Assembly: GCF_018320785.1 (NCBI RefSeq)
Contig: NC_054878.1
Location: forward strand, 45,689,429-45,753,428
Direction of reading: 5' to 3'
DNA length: 64,000 nucleotides
DNA from: Cheilinus undulatus
Taxonomy: Eukaryota; Chordata; Actinopteri; Labriformes; Labridae
The stretch's first letter is position 1. The number at the start of each line of letters is the position of its first letter. Below are positions 1-11,198 of this stretch, piece by piece. Both the position numbers and the translations under genes were made by a program. The notes beneath the pieces were generated by a model, which was not told the DNA's origin, did no database searches, and was given only the letters and a program-made list of their open reading frames with translations.

Positions 1-560
1 AAAGTCAGATTTATTAGTTCAAAAGGTGAAAACATGAAATTTAAAGGCAGAATATTAGATAAAAGTCAAAGTTAGAAGTTAAAAAGGTCAAACAGGAGAT
101 TAAAATTGAAATCATGAGTTTTAAAGGTCAAACCACAAGATAAAATTCAAAGTTGAAAAGGTCAATCTTAAATCTCAAAGGTCAGTATATGGGGTTAATT
201 TAAAGTTTAGTGTTTAAGAAACAACATGATAAAATTCAAAAGCATGAGCTTAAAAATGTCAAATTGAAATACTGAATGTTAAAAGTCAAAATATGAGATA
301 AAAATCAAAGTTTAAAAGGCCAAAATATAACATAAAAATCTGAGATTAAAAGTTCAAAATATGACATAAAAATCAAAGTTGGATCATGAGCATCAAGCAA
401 TAAAATATAACTCAAAATTTAAAATAGTAAATTTTAAGGGTCAAAATGTGATAAACAGTCAAAACTATGAATTGAAAAAGTCAAAACATAAATTAAAAGT
501 CAAAACCATCCCTTTTACTCATAATTGCCAAATTAAAAATTGAAAATATGAAATTAAAAA
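1..560. repeat. AT-rich degenerate repeat, interior of a hAT-type non-autonomous element
   Basis: The stretch is a run of short variants of TCAAAATATGAGATAAAAA, the same monotone seen inside the hAT-like copies starting at 5494 and 13684. No terminus is seen, because the left edge is cut by the window. No coding potential is visible. Assignment to the hAT-A family used here is by resemblance of the internal monotone only. Confidence 0.5.
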
Positions 561-927
561 TTTCTTTTCCACATTTCTAACTTTGTATTTCATATTTTCT
601 GTTCTTATCCTTTCTAATTTCTAGATGTGTTTTCACAGGTAAACTCACAGGCTGACTCTGATTTAAAGGCTCTTCTAGGCTTAAATCCCTCTATGCCTTG
701 CATTCTTGTGACATCTGACACCTGCAGTAATACGTTTACATCACACTGAAATCACTGAGGACAAATGCTCTGAATAATTCTTTAAATGTTTTCAATCATA
801 AGCAGCAAATAAATATTTCTACCAGGCCATTCATCATCAGGACAGAGGTGTCTGAAGAACAAAGTGATAAAAAAGATGACTTAAAATCAAAGCTTCCTCT
901 GGCAGGACCCTCAGGTGCTGTACTCAC

Positions 928-1149
928 CTCATGTAGACCCACAGACTCCCCACCGCTCCGAGCTCTGAGGACAAACGTGTGGAGAAATGCAGACCCGGTG
1001 TTTGTGTTTTCATGTGGTTTCAAAACAAACCGTTGCAAACTGTCAACCTCTGCACCTGAGTCCAAAAACACATCAGTAAACCAGTCTAACCAGTGCTGCA
1101 AACCCTGATGGTTCAGTTCACCCCAGATCAAAGGGCGTAGTTCAGCCAT
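928..1149 (-). CDS. Possible first coding exon of an unidentified gene
   Basis: The minus strand has an ATG at 1149-1147 in a good Kozak context (GGATGG). It is followed by 74 open codons ending exactly at a strong 5' splice site, CATGAG|GTGAGT (donor 927-926), in phase 0. The peptide begins MAELRPLIWGELNHQGLQ and has an ordinary, non-repetitive composition with several Trp and His. I do not recognise the family. Beyond the donor the frame stays open to 796, but that part looks intronic. Further exons would lie to the left of the window. It is separate from the SPRY exon at 1594-2042, which lies upstream of this ATG. It could be chance, but ATG context, codon composition and donor agree. Confidence 0.45.
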
Positions 1150-1593
1150 CCGTCCACTAGGTGGTGCAATTTAAAACAGACAGAATACACCAGTGAGATG
1201 TCAACTAATCCAAGTTTGTTCACCAAGCACATTAAAAAAAGTGACCCAGATGAAAATAAAACTCACTAAATCTCAAAACAACAGGACATAAGAAGTTAAA
1301 TAATAAGTGTTACATGAGTGCTTCCTGTTTTATTTTGGTGTTTCCTTTAGTGACTGCTGATGTCACCTTGTCTGCACCTGTGGTTAATGACCCAGAGTCT
1401 ATTTAGGCAGGATCTGCTAACCAGCTCACTCTCTCTCTCCACCTTGCAGCAGCAGCACCTCCTTTGTGTGCGCTCAGGTTTCGTTTAGTTAAACCTTGGT
1501 TAAAACTTCAATAAAAGTGATTATTATTTAACCCATTGAGTGTGTGGTTTCCATTGTTATGTTCGGCATTTGAGCCAGCCGTAACAGAGGGGC

Positions 1594-2042
1594 TCAGGTG
1601 TAGAGGTGGATCAGTGTGCCAGAGGAGACCGTGTAGAAGGACAGCGTGCCAGCAGGACAGTCCACGTACACCGCCACTCTGTTTGTAGACGACGTGGACA
1701 AAGGGATCACCGTTTCTCTGAGGTTGTGACAAACAGAGAAATGTTCGTTGGAGCAGTGCAGATTCCAGGACTGATCGCTCCCTCTGAACCAGCAGTCAGC
1801 ACTGAATCCTTTCCTCCTGATTCCCTGGTACGACACCGCGATGTGAACTTTTCCCTCCCACTCCACCTCCCAGTAACAGCGACCAGTCAGACCATTGGTA
1901 CACAGCAGCTGGCAGTAGTCAAATCTATCCGGATGATCAGGATACGGCTGCTCCTCTCTCACTGATGTCACTTTCTTCTTGTTGGGAGACAGCCTGAGCT
2001 TCCTGTTTGCTGTGTTTGGGTCAAATGTGAGATCACGGCCGT
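1594..2042 (-). pseudogene. PRY-SPRY (B30.2) terminal exon, probably decayed
   Basis: The exon follows a good acceptor (TGTCCATCAG before 2042) and encodes a PRY segment (DLTFDPNTANRKLRLS), then SPRY landmarks: RFDYCQLLCTNGLTGRCYWEVEW, with the core WEVEW and the AVYVDCPAGTLSFY strand. This is the typical last exon of fish TRIM/fintrim or NLRC3-like proteins, where the domain binds ligands in innate sensing. The expected last beta strand is disrupted. After HLYT the frame hits TGA at 1596-1594, while the remnant EPLCYGW continues in another frame, so a few codons have been lost with a frameshift. No RING, B-box or NACHT exon is seen upstream. I call it a pseudogene fragment; a live gene with an altered C-terminus is possible. 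Confidence 0.65.
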
Positions 2043-2218
2043 CTGATGGACAGGAAAGACAGAACATGGCATTACTGCTATATGTATTCACCAGGGAGGT
2101 CCTAATTTATCAGCAGCCAGTCACTGTTGGCCAGTTTTCATCAGAAATACATGCACAGCAAATCAGAATTAATGCCTCGAGTTACTTTTTCAGCATGGAT
2201 CAGTGGTTTATTCTGTTG

Positions 2219-3243
2219 CGCTGATCATCAACTGGAGGCCCGGGGGCCACATCAGGCCCCCCAAAGCTTCCTGTCCGGCCCCATTAAATTCAGAAAAGGA
2301 GGAAAAGAAGATTTTAAGAGTATCCTTTTGCTTTAAATATCTGCAGCTGTTAAATTCATCCCAATTAACATTAAAATAGTTTCAGAATGACTAACCATTT
2401 GATCTGTTTTTACAGAAATTAACTGTCATAATTAGTCGTTATTTAAAAGATGGTGAAGGTTGGCAGAAGTGTTGCAAAAATTGGCAGTAAAAAGTTGTGA
2501 AAAAGGTTAAAATGTGTCACAAAAATAGTAAAGGAGGAAAAAAAGGGGCAAAAGGTATCAAAATTGGTTACAAATGGAAAAAATAGTGCAAGAAAGTAAA
2601 GAAAAGGGGTTAAAAGTGGCAAAAATTGATAATAGAGTGGCATAAAGGGAATAAAACATGCAGAAAAAGTGGTTTAAAGGGGGTTCAATCTTAAAAAATT
2701 GGGATAATGAAGCAAAAGTATCAACAATGGGTTAAAAGTGGGAAAATGGTTTTAAAGTTGCAAAAATTGTTGAAAAAAATGTAATAAAAGGGGTTAAAAA
2801 GTGGCAAAAATAGAAGAAAAGTGGCAAAAATGGATAAAAGAGTGGCACAAAGGGGATAAAACATGAAGGAAATGTGGTTTAAAAGGGGTTAAAATCATGC
2901 AAAAATTGGGTTAAAAAGGCAAAAAGTATCAAAAGGGGTTAAAAGTGTCAAAATGGGTTAATATTGGTGCTAAATGACAATCAGGGAGGGCCCATTCTCT
3001 GGGATTTTCAGGGGTCTGGCCAATCCTGTTGTCAGGCCTGCTGCATTCTGGATAACAGGGATAGATCTCACTGGTAATGACTGAAAATGTCCTGCAGTTT
3101 AAAGGAAAATACAAATACTACTGCAATGATATTTCAATCAGACCAAAATGTTTATTTAATTTTTGTGTATTTGAAAATCCGGCCCCCAGAGTTTCTGTTG
3201 AGACTAAATCTGGCCCTTTTGCAAATATACTTGATGACCCCTG
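2219..3243. mobile_element. Non-autonomous hAT-type element, family B copy 1
   Basis: The element is bounded by a perfect 8-bp target duplication, TTCTGTTG, at 2211-2218 and 3244-3251. Its ends read CGCTGATCATCAAC on the left and TTGATGACCCCTG on the right, a degenerate terminal inverted repeat (consensus about CAGGGGTCATCAA). The interior is a monotone of GGTTAAAAGTGGCAAAAAT variants with no transposase. The same family occurs at 26188-27028 and, reversed and truncated, at 33175-33730. Confidence 0.8.
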
Positions 3244-3251
3244 TTCTGTTG

Positions 3252-5060
3252 TGTCTCCATGAATAATGATTATTGAGGATAAAAAAATTATTTAAATAAT
3301 TTTGATGGACACATTTATGTTTTAAATTTCAAAAACATCTTCCTCATCTACTTGCACTACCCTACATAGCGGATCTGCCACTACCAATATGGCATCAGCT
3401 TCACTTCAGCTTCGGCTTCACTTTGACCCTCGAAGCATTCTTGGTCATTTGTGGTCAGAACCTTCTGATATCTCTTCAACTCGTTCTTCACAAAAGTGGT
3501 GATGTTGTTCTCAAGGAGCTGGAATAGAGGGACATTAGATCACATTTATCTTTCTCATGTGTTTCTTTCCTTACTATAGTACGAAAAAACAACAGGAACT
3601 CAAATGTTCAAGTACGAGAAGAAAGAGTTTTGAAGACTGGTATTAATTTAGTAGGCACTAATTACCCAGTAATTTTAATAAGTGATAATTATCTGGTAAT
3701 TTTTCAACAATAAGGCAGTCATAAGTTAGTAATAAGTCAGCATTTTACAGTAATAACTCATTAAAAATAAGGAAGTATTAACTTACTAATAATGTAAAAG
3801 TTATCACGTAATTCCTTGTAATATCGCAGCAAAAGTTGATTTCAATGTTGGTTTTCAGTGCAGTGCAATCATTCTTTGTCTCATATATGAACCTTGAAAA
3901 TCACAAGAATTTAGGTGGTGTCCCATTGGTGAAGATTTCAACCACTCCCATGTAAAACCTTCTGAAGGGCCAACTTATGGTCAATGCACCAGAAAATGGC
4001 TGTAATGGTTTGAAGTTGGATTTCAACCTTATCCTGTTGGAGGTGCAGTTGACTGTATAGTAGCCCTGTATGACAGAGGCACTAGGATTGGGTTTGAATC
4101 TATTTCCTTGGTTGTTGACCTATAACCCTTGCAGCTACTCCTCTGTTGGGTCACATCAAGGGGACTTTAAAACTAGCATCAGGATCTATGGAATAGAAAT
4201 GCCCTTCTTTAGACTTGCTAGCATGTTGACTTGAAATGTAACTCATGAAATACAAAGTAAATTCTTTGTTGGGGGCTTCATGGTGTGAAGGTCTTGGTGG
4301 TTCTTTTTGTTACCCAATCAATGGCACTTAAAAAAGCAGAAAATAGGAACAAGGCAGTGGAGTTGGTATTCCTTAGTCTGGGGGGTATCTTTGACTCAGT
4401 CGGTGGTTGCCCCACAGAATAAAGCTCTTGGGAACTGATATTAAAAGAAGACCAAAAGAGGTAGATTTGGGATTAGGAATGCAACTCCAACCCCTCGTGG
4501 TTCCCTTCTAAAGAGTCACAATCAAATCAAAAGTGGCTGGTTAGTATCTAGAGAGAATGAAAAATCTTAAAACTTCCATCTAGGCCCCTTGTATCTCTGA
4601 TCGAAAGGCCTCTAATGGAAATGGAATTAAGATGAGGCTTTAGCCATGATTTTTGAGGATCGCTGATTTGCTAATGGCTCTTAAACCCGGTTTGGACAAA
4701 AGACATAACAAGATTGTGTTAGACCGTTGTTGGAGACAGTTGTAGCTGAGCCTTTGCAGCTTGAATCAGGCCGGCTGATGATGTTTTCTGGGACTCTGTT
4801 TGTCAGATTGCAAACAGCTGTTTTTTTGACATTGCATGCAGACGAATGTGAAATGGAAGTCTTGTTTTGATTGGCTATAAGAGTCAACAAATATTTGCTT
4901 GAAGTACAACACTGTAGTTTAAATCATGCTGTGAGTTTGGAAAATGATTATTGCTGTGTTTTTTGTTAGTAACTCTTCACACAGAAACTTGAGGCTGTTA
5001 AAGACTCATGTACTCCTCCATCATCTTGCATGTAAGCTGGACAAGCAATGCTTTATTAGC
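3252..5060. other. Intergenic, no gene seen
   Basis: No ORF of recognisable family and no convincing exon was found. Around 3640-3830 there is a stretch of TAATTACC/AGTAATTT-like short inverted motifs typical of AT-rich fish MITEs, but I could not define its ends. The rest is unremarkable. Confidence 0.4.
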
Positions 5061-5097
5061 TAAAACATGAGAAATTTAAGGGGTAGTGGGGACATCT

Positions 5098-5205
5098 TTC
5101 CATCCATAATCCACACCACTCATCCCATTTGGGGTTGTGTGGGGTTGAGCCTATCCCAGCTGTCATTGGACAAGAGGCAGGGTACACCCTGGACTGGTCT
5201 CCAGA
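5098..5205. repeat. Fragment of a widespread teleost dispersed repeat
   Basis: The segment contains the very characteristic string GAGCCTATCCCAGCTGTCAT followed by a GGGTACACCCTGGACTGG block, known from thousands of copies in fish genomes. Only about 100 bp remain. It is not coding. Confidence 0.6.
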
Positions 5206-5493
5206 ATAGCGTAAAGTTCCAGGAAATGGAATCAAGGTTTGGTTTTACCCTAGATCAGCAGAGTGCTGCCCTTCTTTAAAGACAAGGAAGCGACTGATGG
5301 ACTGGTCGCTCTTCATAGACAGGCAGCTGGGTCCAGGTCCTGGTTTGTGGCAGTGCGGTCTGTTCTGGTCCTCGTGGCTTCACAATAAAACCAGCAGAGC
5401 TCAATTTCAGTATCTTCACAGAACAAACAAAACTCATGAATCCAACTGTACAGTATAGTAGCCGGTCTGAACATGGAAACACAGGTTTTAAGT

Positions 5494-6000
5494 CAGGGGT
5501 GTCAAACCCAATCACAGCAGGGGCCGGATTCTGAGTTTGGGTCTAACCTGAGGGCCTAACAGGGTCAAGATTTAACCATTGACTGGCAACCTAAATGATT
5601 TTGAGATTAAAAGGTCAAAATGATAACTTAAAAACTCAAAATCTGAGATAAAAAGTCAAACCTATGAGTTTTAAAGGTAAAAACGTGATATTTAGAGTCA
5701 AAATAATGTTTTTGAAAGGCAAAATATGAGATAGAATACTGAAACCATGATTTTTTTTAGTCAAAATATGATATAAACTTCAAAATCACGAGTTTTGAAG
5801 GTAAAAAATAAGCTAAAAGTCAAAGTTAGGAGTTGAAATGGTCAGTAAAACTGAGATAAAATTTAAAATCATGATACTTAACAATCAAAATGTGGGATGA
5901 ATATCAAAATCGTGAGTTTTAAAATGTCAAAATATGAGATTAAATTTCAAATTTATGAGTTTTTAAAGTCAAAATATGGACCTGTTGAAAATCATGAGTT
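5494..6000. mobile_element. hAT-type element, family A, 3'-truncated by the L2 LINE
   Basis: It begins CAGGGGTGTCAAACCCA, matching the inverted terminus of the copy at 13684-16211. It continues through the shared GGGCCGGATTCTGAGTTTG-like subterminal segment and then the TCAAAATATGAGAT internal monotone. The copy stops where the ATTCT tail of the LINE begins at about 6001. I cannot find its other end beyond the LINE. Confidence 0.65.
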
Positions 6001-9000
6001 TTAGAATAGAATAGAATAGAATAGAATAGCTTTATTGTCATTGTAACATGTACAACGAAATTCAAGTGCCCACCAATCTGTGCAAGGAGTATAAAAGCAA
6101 TAAACAACAACTAATACATAAAAAGAAAAACACAATAGACACACAACAAACATTCATCCGTTGTCAATATTGCACGAACCCTTAAAAAAAAAAAAAATCA
6201 GCGTATGTTATGTTATGGCTTTGTTCAATGTGGATATTGCTGTAGGGTAAAAACTGTCTCTGAATCTATTTGTCCTTGTTTTCATTGACCTGTATCATCT
6301 GCCTGATGGCAGCAGTTCAAACATGGAGTGACCCGGGTGAGAAGTGTCTTTGGTAATGCTCTCAGCTCTCTTTAGACAGAGGGATCTGTGCAGTTCTTCA
6401 AGGGCAGGGAGAGGACAGCTGATGATCTTCTGGGCAGAGTTAATGACCCTCTGGAGCGCTTTGTTCTGTGCCACTGTGCAGCTGCTGAACCATACACATA
6501 TGCAGTATGTGAGGATGCTCTCGATTGAGCACCTGTAGAAGGACACCAGCAGCCTCTGGGGGATTTTGTTTTTCCTGAGAACCCTCAGGAAGTGCAGCCT
6601 CTGCTGGGCTCTTTTCAGCAGCTCAGAGGTGTTTGTGCTCCAGGTCAAGTCCTCCCCGATGTGGACACCCAGAAAGCGGAAGTCTGCCACCCTCTCCACA
6701 CAGTCTCCGCCAATGAACAGTGGTGGAATGTCCGTTTTTTTCCTCCTGTAATCGATGACCAGTTCCTTGGTTTTGGATGTGTTCAGGAGCAGGTTGTTGT
6801 CACTGCACCACATTGTCAGCTGCTCCACCTCATCCCTATAGGCGAACTCATCCCCCCCGGAGATGAGCCCCACCACTGTGGTGTCATCAGCGTACTTGAT
6901 GATGGTGTTGCTATGATGGGCAGAGGTACAGTCGTAGGTGTAAAGGGTGTAGAGCAGAGGACTCATCACACAGCCCTGAGGAGAGCCGATGCTGAGGCTC
7001 AGGGCTGTGGATGTGTAGTGGCCCACTCTCACCCTTTGATTGCGGCCAGTCAGGAAGCTATAAATCCACCTGCACGTGGAGTGTGGGAAACCCAGGTCCC
7101 CTAGCTTGACCACCAGTTTGTGGGGGAGGATGGTGTTGAATGCTGAGCTATAGTCTGCAAAGAGCAGCCTCACATAACTCCCCTGCTGCTCCAGGTGGGA
7201 CAGTGCAGCATGGAGGGCCATAGCTACAGCGTCCTCTGTAGACCTATTGGCTCTATAGGCATACTGGTGGGGGTCAAAACCAGGGGGGATGAGTGAAGTG
7301 ATGTGACACCGAACCAGTTTTGGGCACTTCATCACCATGGGAGTGAGTGCGACTGGCCGATAGTCATTGAGGCTGGATGTGTGGGATTTCTTGGGCAGGG
7401 GAACGATGGTTGAGGATTTCAGGCATCGTGGGACAGTGGACTGGGACAGGGACTGGTTGAAGATCCTGGTGAAGATTCCAGCCAGCTGGCCGGCGCAGTC
7501 CTTCAGGACCCGTCCTGAAATGCCGTCAGGTCCAGCAGCCTTCCTTGGGTTGATGGCCCGCAGCGTGCGCATGACCTCACTCTCCTCCACCGTGAGGGCA
7601 TCGTTGCTGTGGGCCATGTGCTGTGGTATAGCTGCCTCTGGTGGCTCCACCTCAAAGCGAGTAAAGAAGATGTTTAGCTCTTCTGCCAGCGTGGCGTCGC
7701 CCTCGGCAGCACCAAGGTTAGTCATATAGTTGTTCAGACGCTGGACTCCTTGCCACACTTGCCTGCTGTTGTTGCTGTCCAGGTGATCCTTGATTCTCCT
7801 CCTGTAGTCAGACTTGGCTTTTCTGATGCTTTTCTTCAGGTTGGCTCAGGCAGTGCTGTAGAGAACCCTGTCACCAGACCTGAAGGCGGTGTTCCTCTCC
7901 TTCAGCAGCTGCTGGACCTGCAGGGTCATCCATGGCTTCCAGTTTGGGTAGACCCGGATACGTTTATCCGATGTGACTGTGTCTATGCAGTTCTTAATGT
8001 AGCTCAGAACGCTGTGGGTGAACATCTCCAGGTCTGGATGTTCAAAAACGTCCCAGTTTGTCCTGTCGAAGCAGTCCTGCAGCTGCTGGGTGGCACCATC
8101 TGGCCAAGTCTTAACGGTCTTGGTGATGGTAAGAGCAGTTTTCCTGAGAGGGGCATATGCAGGTATTAAAAACAGGGACAGGTAATCAGACTGGCCGAGG
8201 TGCAGTAGTGGTCTTGCCCTATAACCCAGTTTGATGTTGGAATAGACCTTGTCCAGTGTGTTAGCTCCTCTTGTTGCACACTTAACATGCTGGTGGAATC
8301 TAGGGAACACTGCCTTTAAGTCTGTATGATTAAAGTCCCCTGCTATGATGTGCACAGCGTCAGGATACCTGCTCTGCTGAGTACTAATGCTGCCATATAA
8401 CTGTCCCATAGCTGAGTTAGCATTAGCATCTGGTGGCACGTAAACAACAGTAACCAAGATCACAGTAAACTCTCTTGGGAGGTAGAAGGGCCTGCATTTA
8501 ACAGTCACATACTCTAGGTCCGGAGAGCAGTGGCTGTCTACAGTCACTGTATTAGTACACCAGTTGTTATTGACGTACACACAGAGCCCCCCTCCTCTGC
8601 TTTTACCGGAGTCCGTTGTTCGGTCATGTCGCTGTGCTGTCTAGCCTGTTAGCTCTATAGCAGAGTCCGGGATGGTAGCCTGAAGCCAGGTTTCTGTGAA
8701 TAGCAGCATGCAACTCTCCCTCACAACGTCTTGAGTTGCAATCTGTAACTTCAGCTCATCCATCTTGGTGACGAGGGATCTGGCGTTCGTGAGGAAAGGA
8801 CTGGGAAGCGGTGGTTTGTTTGGTTGCCTCCTTAGCCTGGCTAGCACGCCGGCCCTGCACCCTCGCATCTGTTGTCTCTCACAGCGCCGTCTACGCCTTC
8901 TCCCCGCGGGGATGGTAATCCATGTAGAGCTGGGACTTCTCCCCACGGGGATGTTGTGGGAGCGGAGAAACTCAGCTGTAACATCTCGCTGGTGACGAAG

Positions 9001-9192
9001 CCCTATCATAAGGAGCTCGTGCCATCCGTAGATGTTGGTTGCCCAACAGAACGTACACAGGACAAAAAACAACAAATACACAAAAAGCCATACTAAGCAC
9101 CAACATGAAGAGCACCGAGCCACCGGCTCTAGCAGCTGTAGCCGGCCGCTGGCTCTAGCAGCTATAAAAATAAAGTGTAGCATCTGTGCCAC
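6001..9192 (-). mobile_element. L2-clade non-LTR retrotransposon (LINE), near full length
   Basis: On the minus strand the element runs from an endonuclease/RT ORF to a 3' UTR and ends in an ATTCT microsatellite tail (6001-6029), preceded by an AATAAAGC-type signal, as L2 elements do. The coding part is described separately. The 5' boundary is uncertain: the ORF is open from 9192, but the element may start further upstream. The 3' end inserted into, or replaced, the hAT element that starts at 5494. Confidence 0.85.
6208..9192 (-). pseudogene. L2 LINE ORF2 (endonuclease-reverse transcriptase) with three in-frame stops
   Basis: One continuous frame covers about 995 codons and is broken only by TAG at 8643-8641, TGA at 7848-7846 and TGA at 7 kb downstream (6297-6295). 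The original stop is TAA at 6210-6208. Order: a basic N-terminal segment; an APE endonuclease with NARSL, FTETWL, GDFNH and the late motif QSDYLSL, where the usual catalytic His (SDH) is Tyr; then reverse transcriptase with FADYSSAFN (motif A) and YADD at 6894-6883 (motif C); then the L2 C-terminus with FELLPSGR. The RT active site is intact. The stops and the lost His make this copy inactive. The lack of frameshifts suggests a fairly recent insertion; at least the 6297 stop is CGA to TGA, a CpG decay change. Confidence 0.88.
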
Positions 9193-9720
9193 AGGTAAAG
9201 CTGGACACCCAGGGGCACAAAATATAAAAGTGTACTACCAGGGACGAAGTATCAAATTGGACACCCAGGGGCACGAAAGTCTGGCGGCCGCAGCTGTGCA
9301 AGGTATTTGGGGAGGTGTGCTTAAGAGTGGGTCCGCAGGTTCTCGAGGTGCGCCAGGTGGTTGATGGGGAGGTCCGGGCTGCCGGGGGACAAGCCTGGCT
9401 CTGAGAAGTGAGAGCCAGCAAGGGGGGCACTGGAAGAGAGCTATTCCGGTGAGGGGCTTCTCTGCCTGGTTAGGGTAAGCCAGTGGGCAAGGGGATATAT
9501 TAGAGACACTTCACCAAGGCAGGAAGCCCACTGACACTGGCACTGGCATCTGAGTCCAGCATAGAGTCCAGTGACACAACGTGAAAAAAAGGGGAATCCA
9601 GCATGAAATCCAGTGACACAACATGGAAAAAGGGAGTCCAGCATAGAGTCCTGTTTCACAACGTGCAAAAAAAGCCTTTCTGGGGGGCCCTGTGCATGCA
9701 TTTAAGGCCTCTTATACGTG
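9193..9720. repeat. Unclassified repeat block with short direct repeats
   Basis: A motif GGACACCCAGGGGCAC occurs at about 9202 and 9261 and again near 11076. Three units of 40-43 bp (beginning TCCAGCAT at 9554, 9597 and 9637, each with TCACAACGTG-like or GACACAAC cores) are in tandem. No protein family is recognised in any frame. Confidence 0.5.
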
Positions 9721-10560
9721 ACCTTTGAGACTTAGCAAGGTCGTAGGAGTCTGAAAAAATTCACCATGATTGTTCATGATTCCAGGATGAACATATCCAA
9801 ATTTGAGCCCTCTAGGTCAAAGCCAGGGATTGAGTTTGAAAGCAAGTGTCTTTATTGGCCCTATTTTGCCCCCTTTGACTGTAGAGGGCCCAAAATTGAC
9901 ACCGTTGATGTCCTGGGGCCTCTGATCAAGGATCTGAAAAAAGTAAGTCTCTACGCCTTTTAGAACCAGATCTAGGTTTGTCCAGAATTCAGCTTAAAGA
10001 TGGAGTTAGGGTTGATGAACCTAACAGGCTTTGATACAGCTGGTGAACATGGAGCAAAAGTCTTTGTAAAGGTGCCAGGAATCTGAATTTTGGATATGTG
10101 GTTAGGGGGCTCTAAGACGAGTAGATGGGCATTGGTTGGGTGCCAATCGGACCAGTAGTCTTTGAGGGGCAGGCCTTCAACAACAGCTTTTCAGAATTTA
10201 GGGTTGGCTGTCATTTCCACAAATATGGACCAAATGACTTGACACTGGAGGTTTCTCTTGACTTTTGGACGGAGAATGTATGTGCAAAGTCTGGTATCTG
10301 TAGACCCTGTGGAAAGCTAATTAGCCCTGGGAGGGTTAGAAGATATTCATATAGAAGAGCCTCCCACATGCATCATAGTCAAAGATCATGTCAAAAGTAA
10401 AATCAGAAGATCAGGACAAGTTCAAAGACCCCATTTTTGGGCATGTTTAACAGGCTGTATCTCTGCAATGACAGATGGGAGCCACTAGGGGGTTCTTGCC
10501 CTGAATTCAGGAGGCTCTGAGCTTTCCACAGATATGTGTATTGTCACAGTAGGACACACG
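9721..10560. other. No gene seen; probably interior of an unknown interspersed repeat
   Basis: The sequence is of mixed composition and not low complexity. It contains the segment CTGTATCTCTGCAATGACAG and CCACAGATATGTGTATTGTC near 10450-10550, which read like fish repeat consensus. Short ORFs have no recognisable domains. I cannot classify it. Confidence 0.3.
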
Positions 10561-10717
10561 GAAGCAGAGTTATGGGCCCGAACAGGTCTCCCATAAGGAA
10601 TGAATGGGAGTGTCAGGAGCTGCTAAGGCCATTAACAAGTTCTGACACAGATTTTCTAAGTGCCAAAGGGGTTTGCATGTATGCAGGTGAAAAATTGTTC
10701 CTCCAGAGTCGGAAAGA

Positions 10718-11025
10718 GGGGCAAAGGCAGAGTGGTAGCCCCGGCGAGGCGCTTCTCTGCCAGGGAGATCCAACAGCTTGGCTAAGCCTTGGCCCTCAGC
10801 TAGAGCCGGGGAGAGCCAAGAGCCTAACCCAAAGTGGAGAGGCCGGAGGAGCCACAGAAGCTAGACTCCGGAAGACTCTACACACCCACTGTCCTCCGGG
10901 TCTCCCTCTCCCTCTCCTTAGCATAACCCCCCAAAAGGCTGGAATAATTTCAAAGTCCAAGGCTCCAGTGCTGAGAAGGGGGTGAAGGCAGAGAGGCAGC
11001 CCGCATGAGGGGCTTCTCTGCCTTG
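10718..11025. repeat. Two copies of a GGCAGAG...CTCTGCC hairpin module
   Basis: At about 10727-10762 and 10987-11023 a segment starts GGCAGAG and ends CTCTGCC, so the ends pair. In the second copy the paired ends extend to 8 bp (GGCAGAGA with TCTCTGCC) and an inner AGCCC/GGGGCT stem follows. A third, half-preserved copy lies at 9437-9470. Function is unknown. Confidence 0.45.
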
Positions 11026-11198
11026 GGAAGGATAGCTGCCCCCCCCCCTCCTACTCCAGTTGTCCTAAAATTGGACACCCAGGGGCACGAAGAATCAGAG
11101 TGTCTCCCAAATGACAAAGTCTTTTCGACCTGGAGGACGGGGCAATGCGATTCTCCAAAGAGAAAAAGGAGAATCTTTGGGAACATCTTGAGATGTTT

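Noticed and set aside
1606-1965. 119-residue ORF on the plus strand
   Set aside because: It is antisense to the PRY-SPRY exon.
6592-7104. 170-residue ORF on the plus strand
   Set aside because: It is antisense to the LINE reverse transcriptase and has no family of its own.
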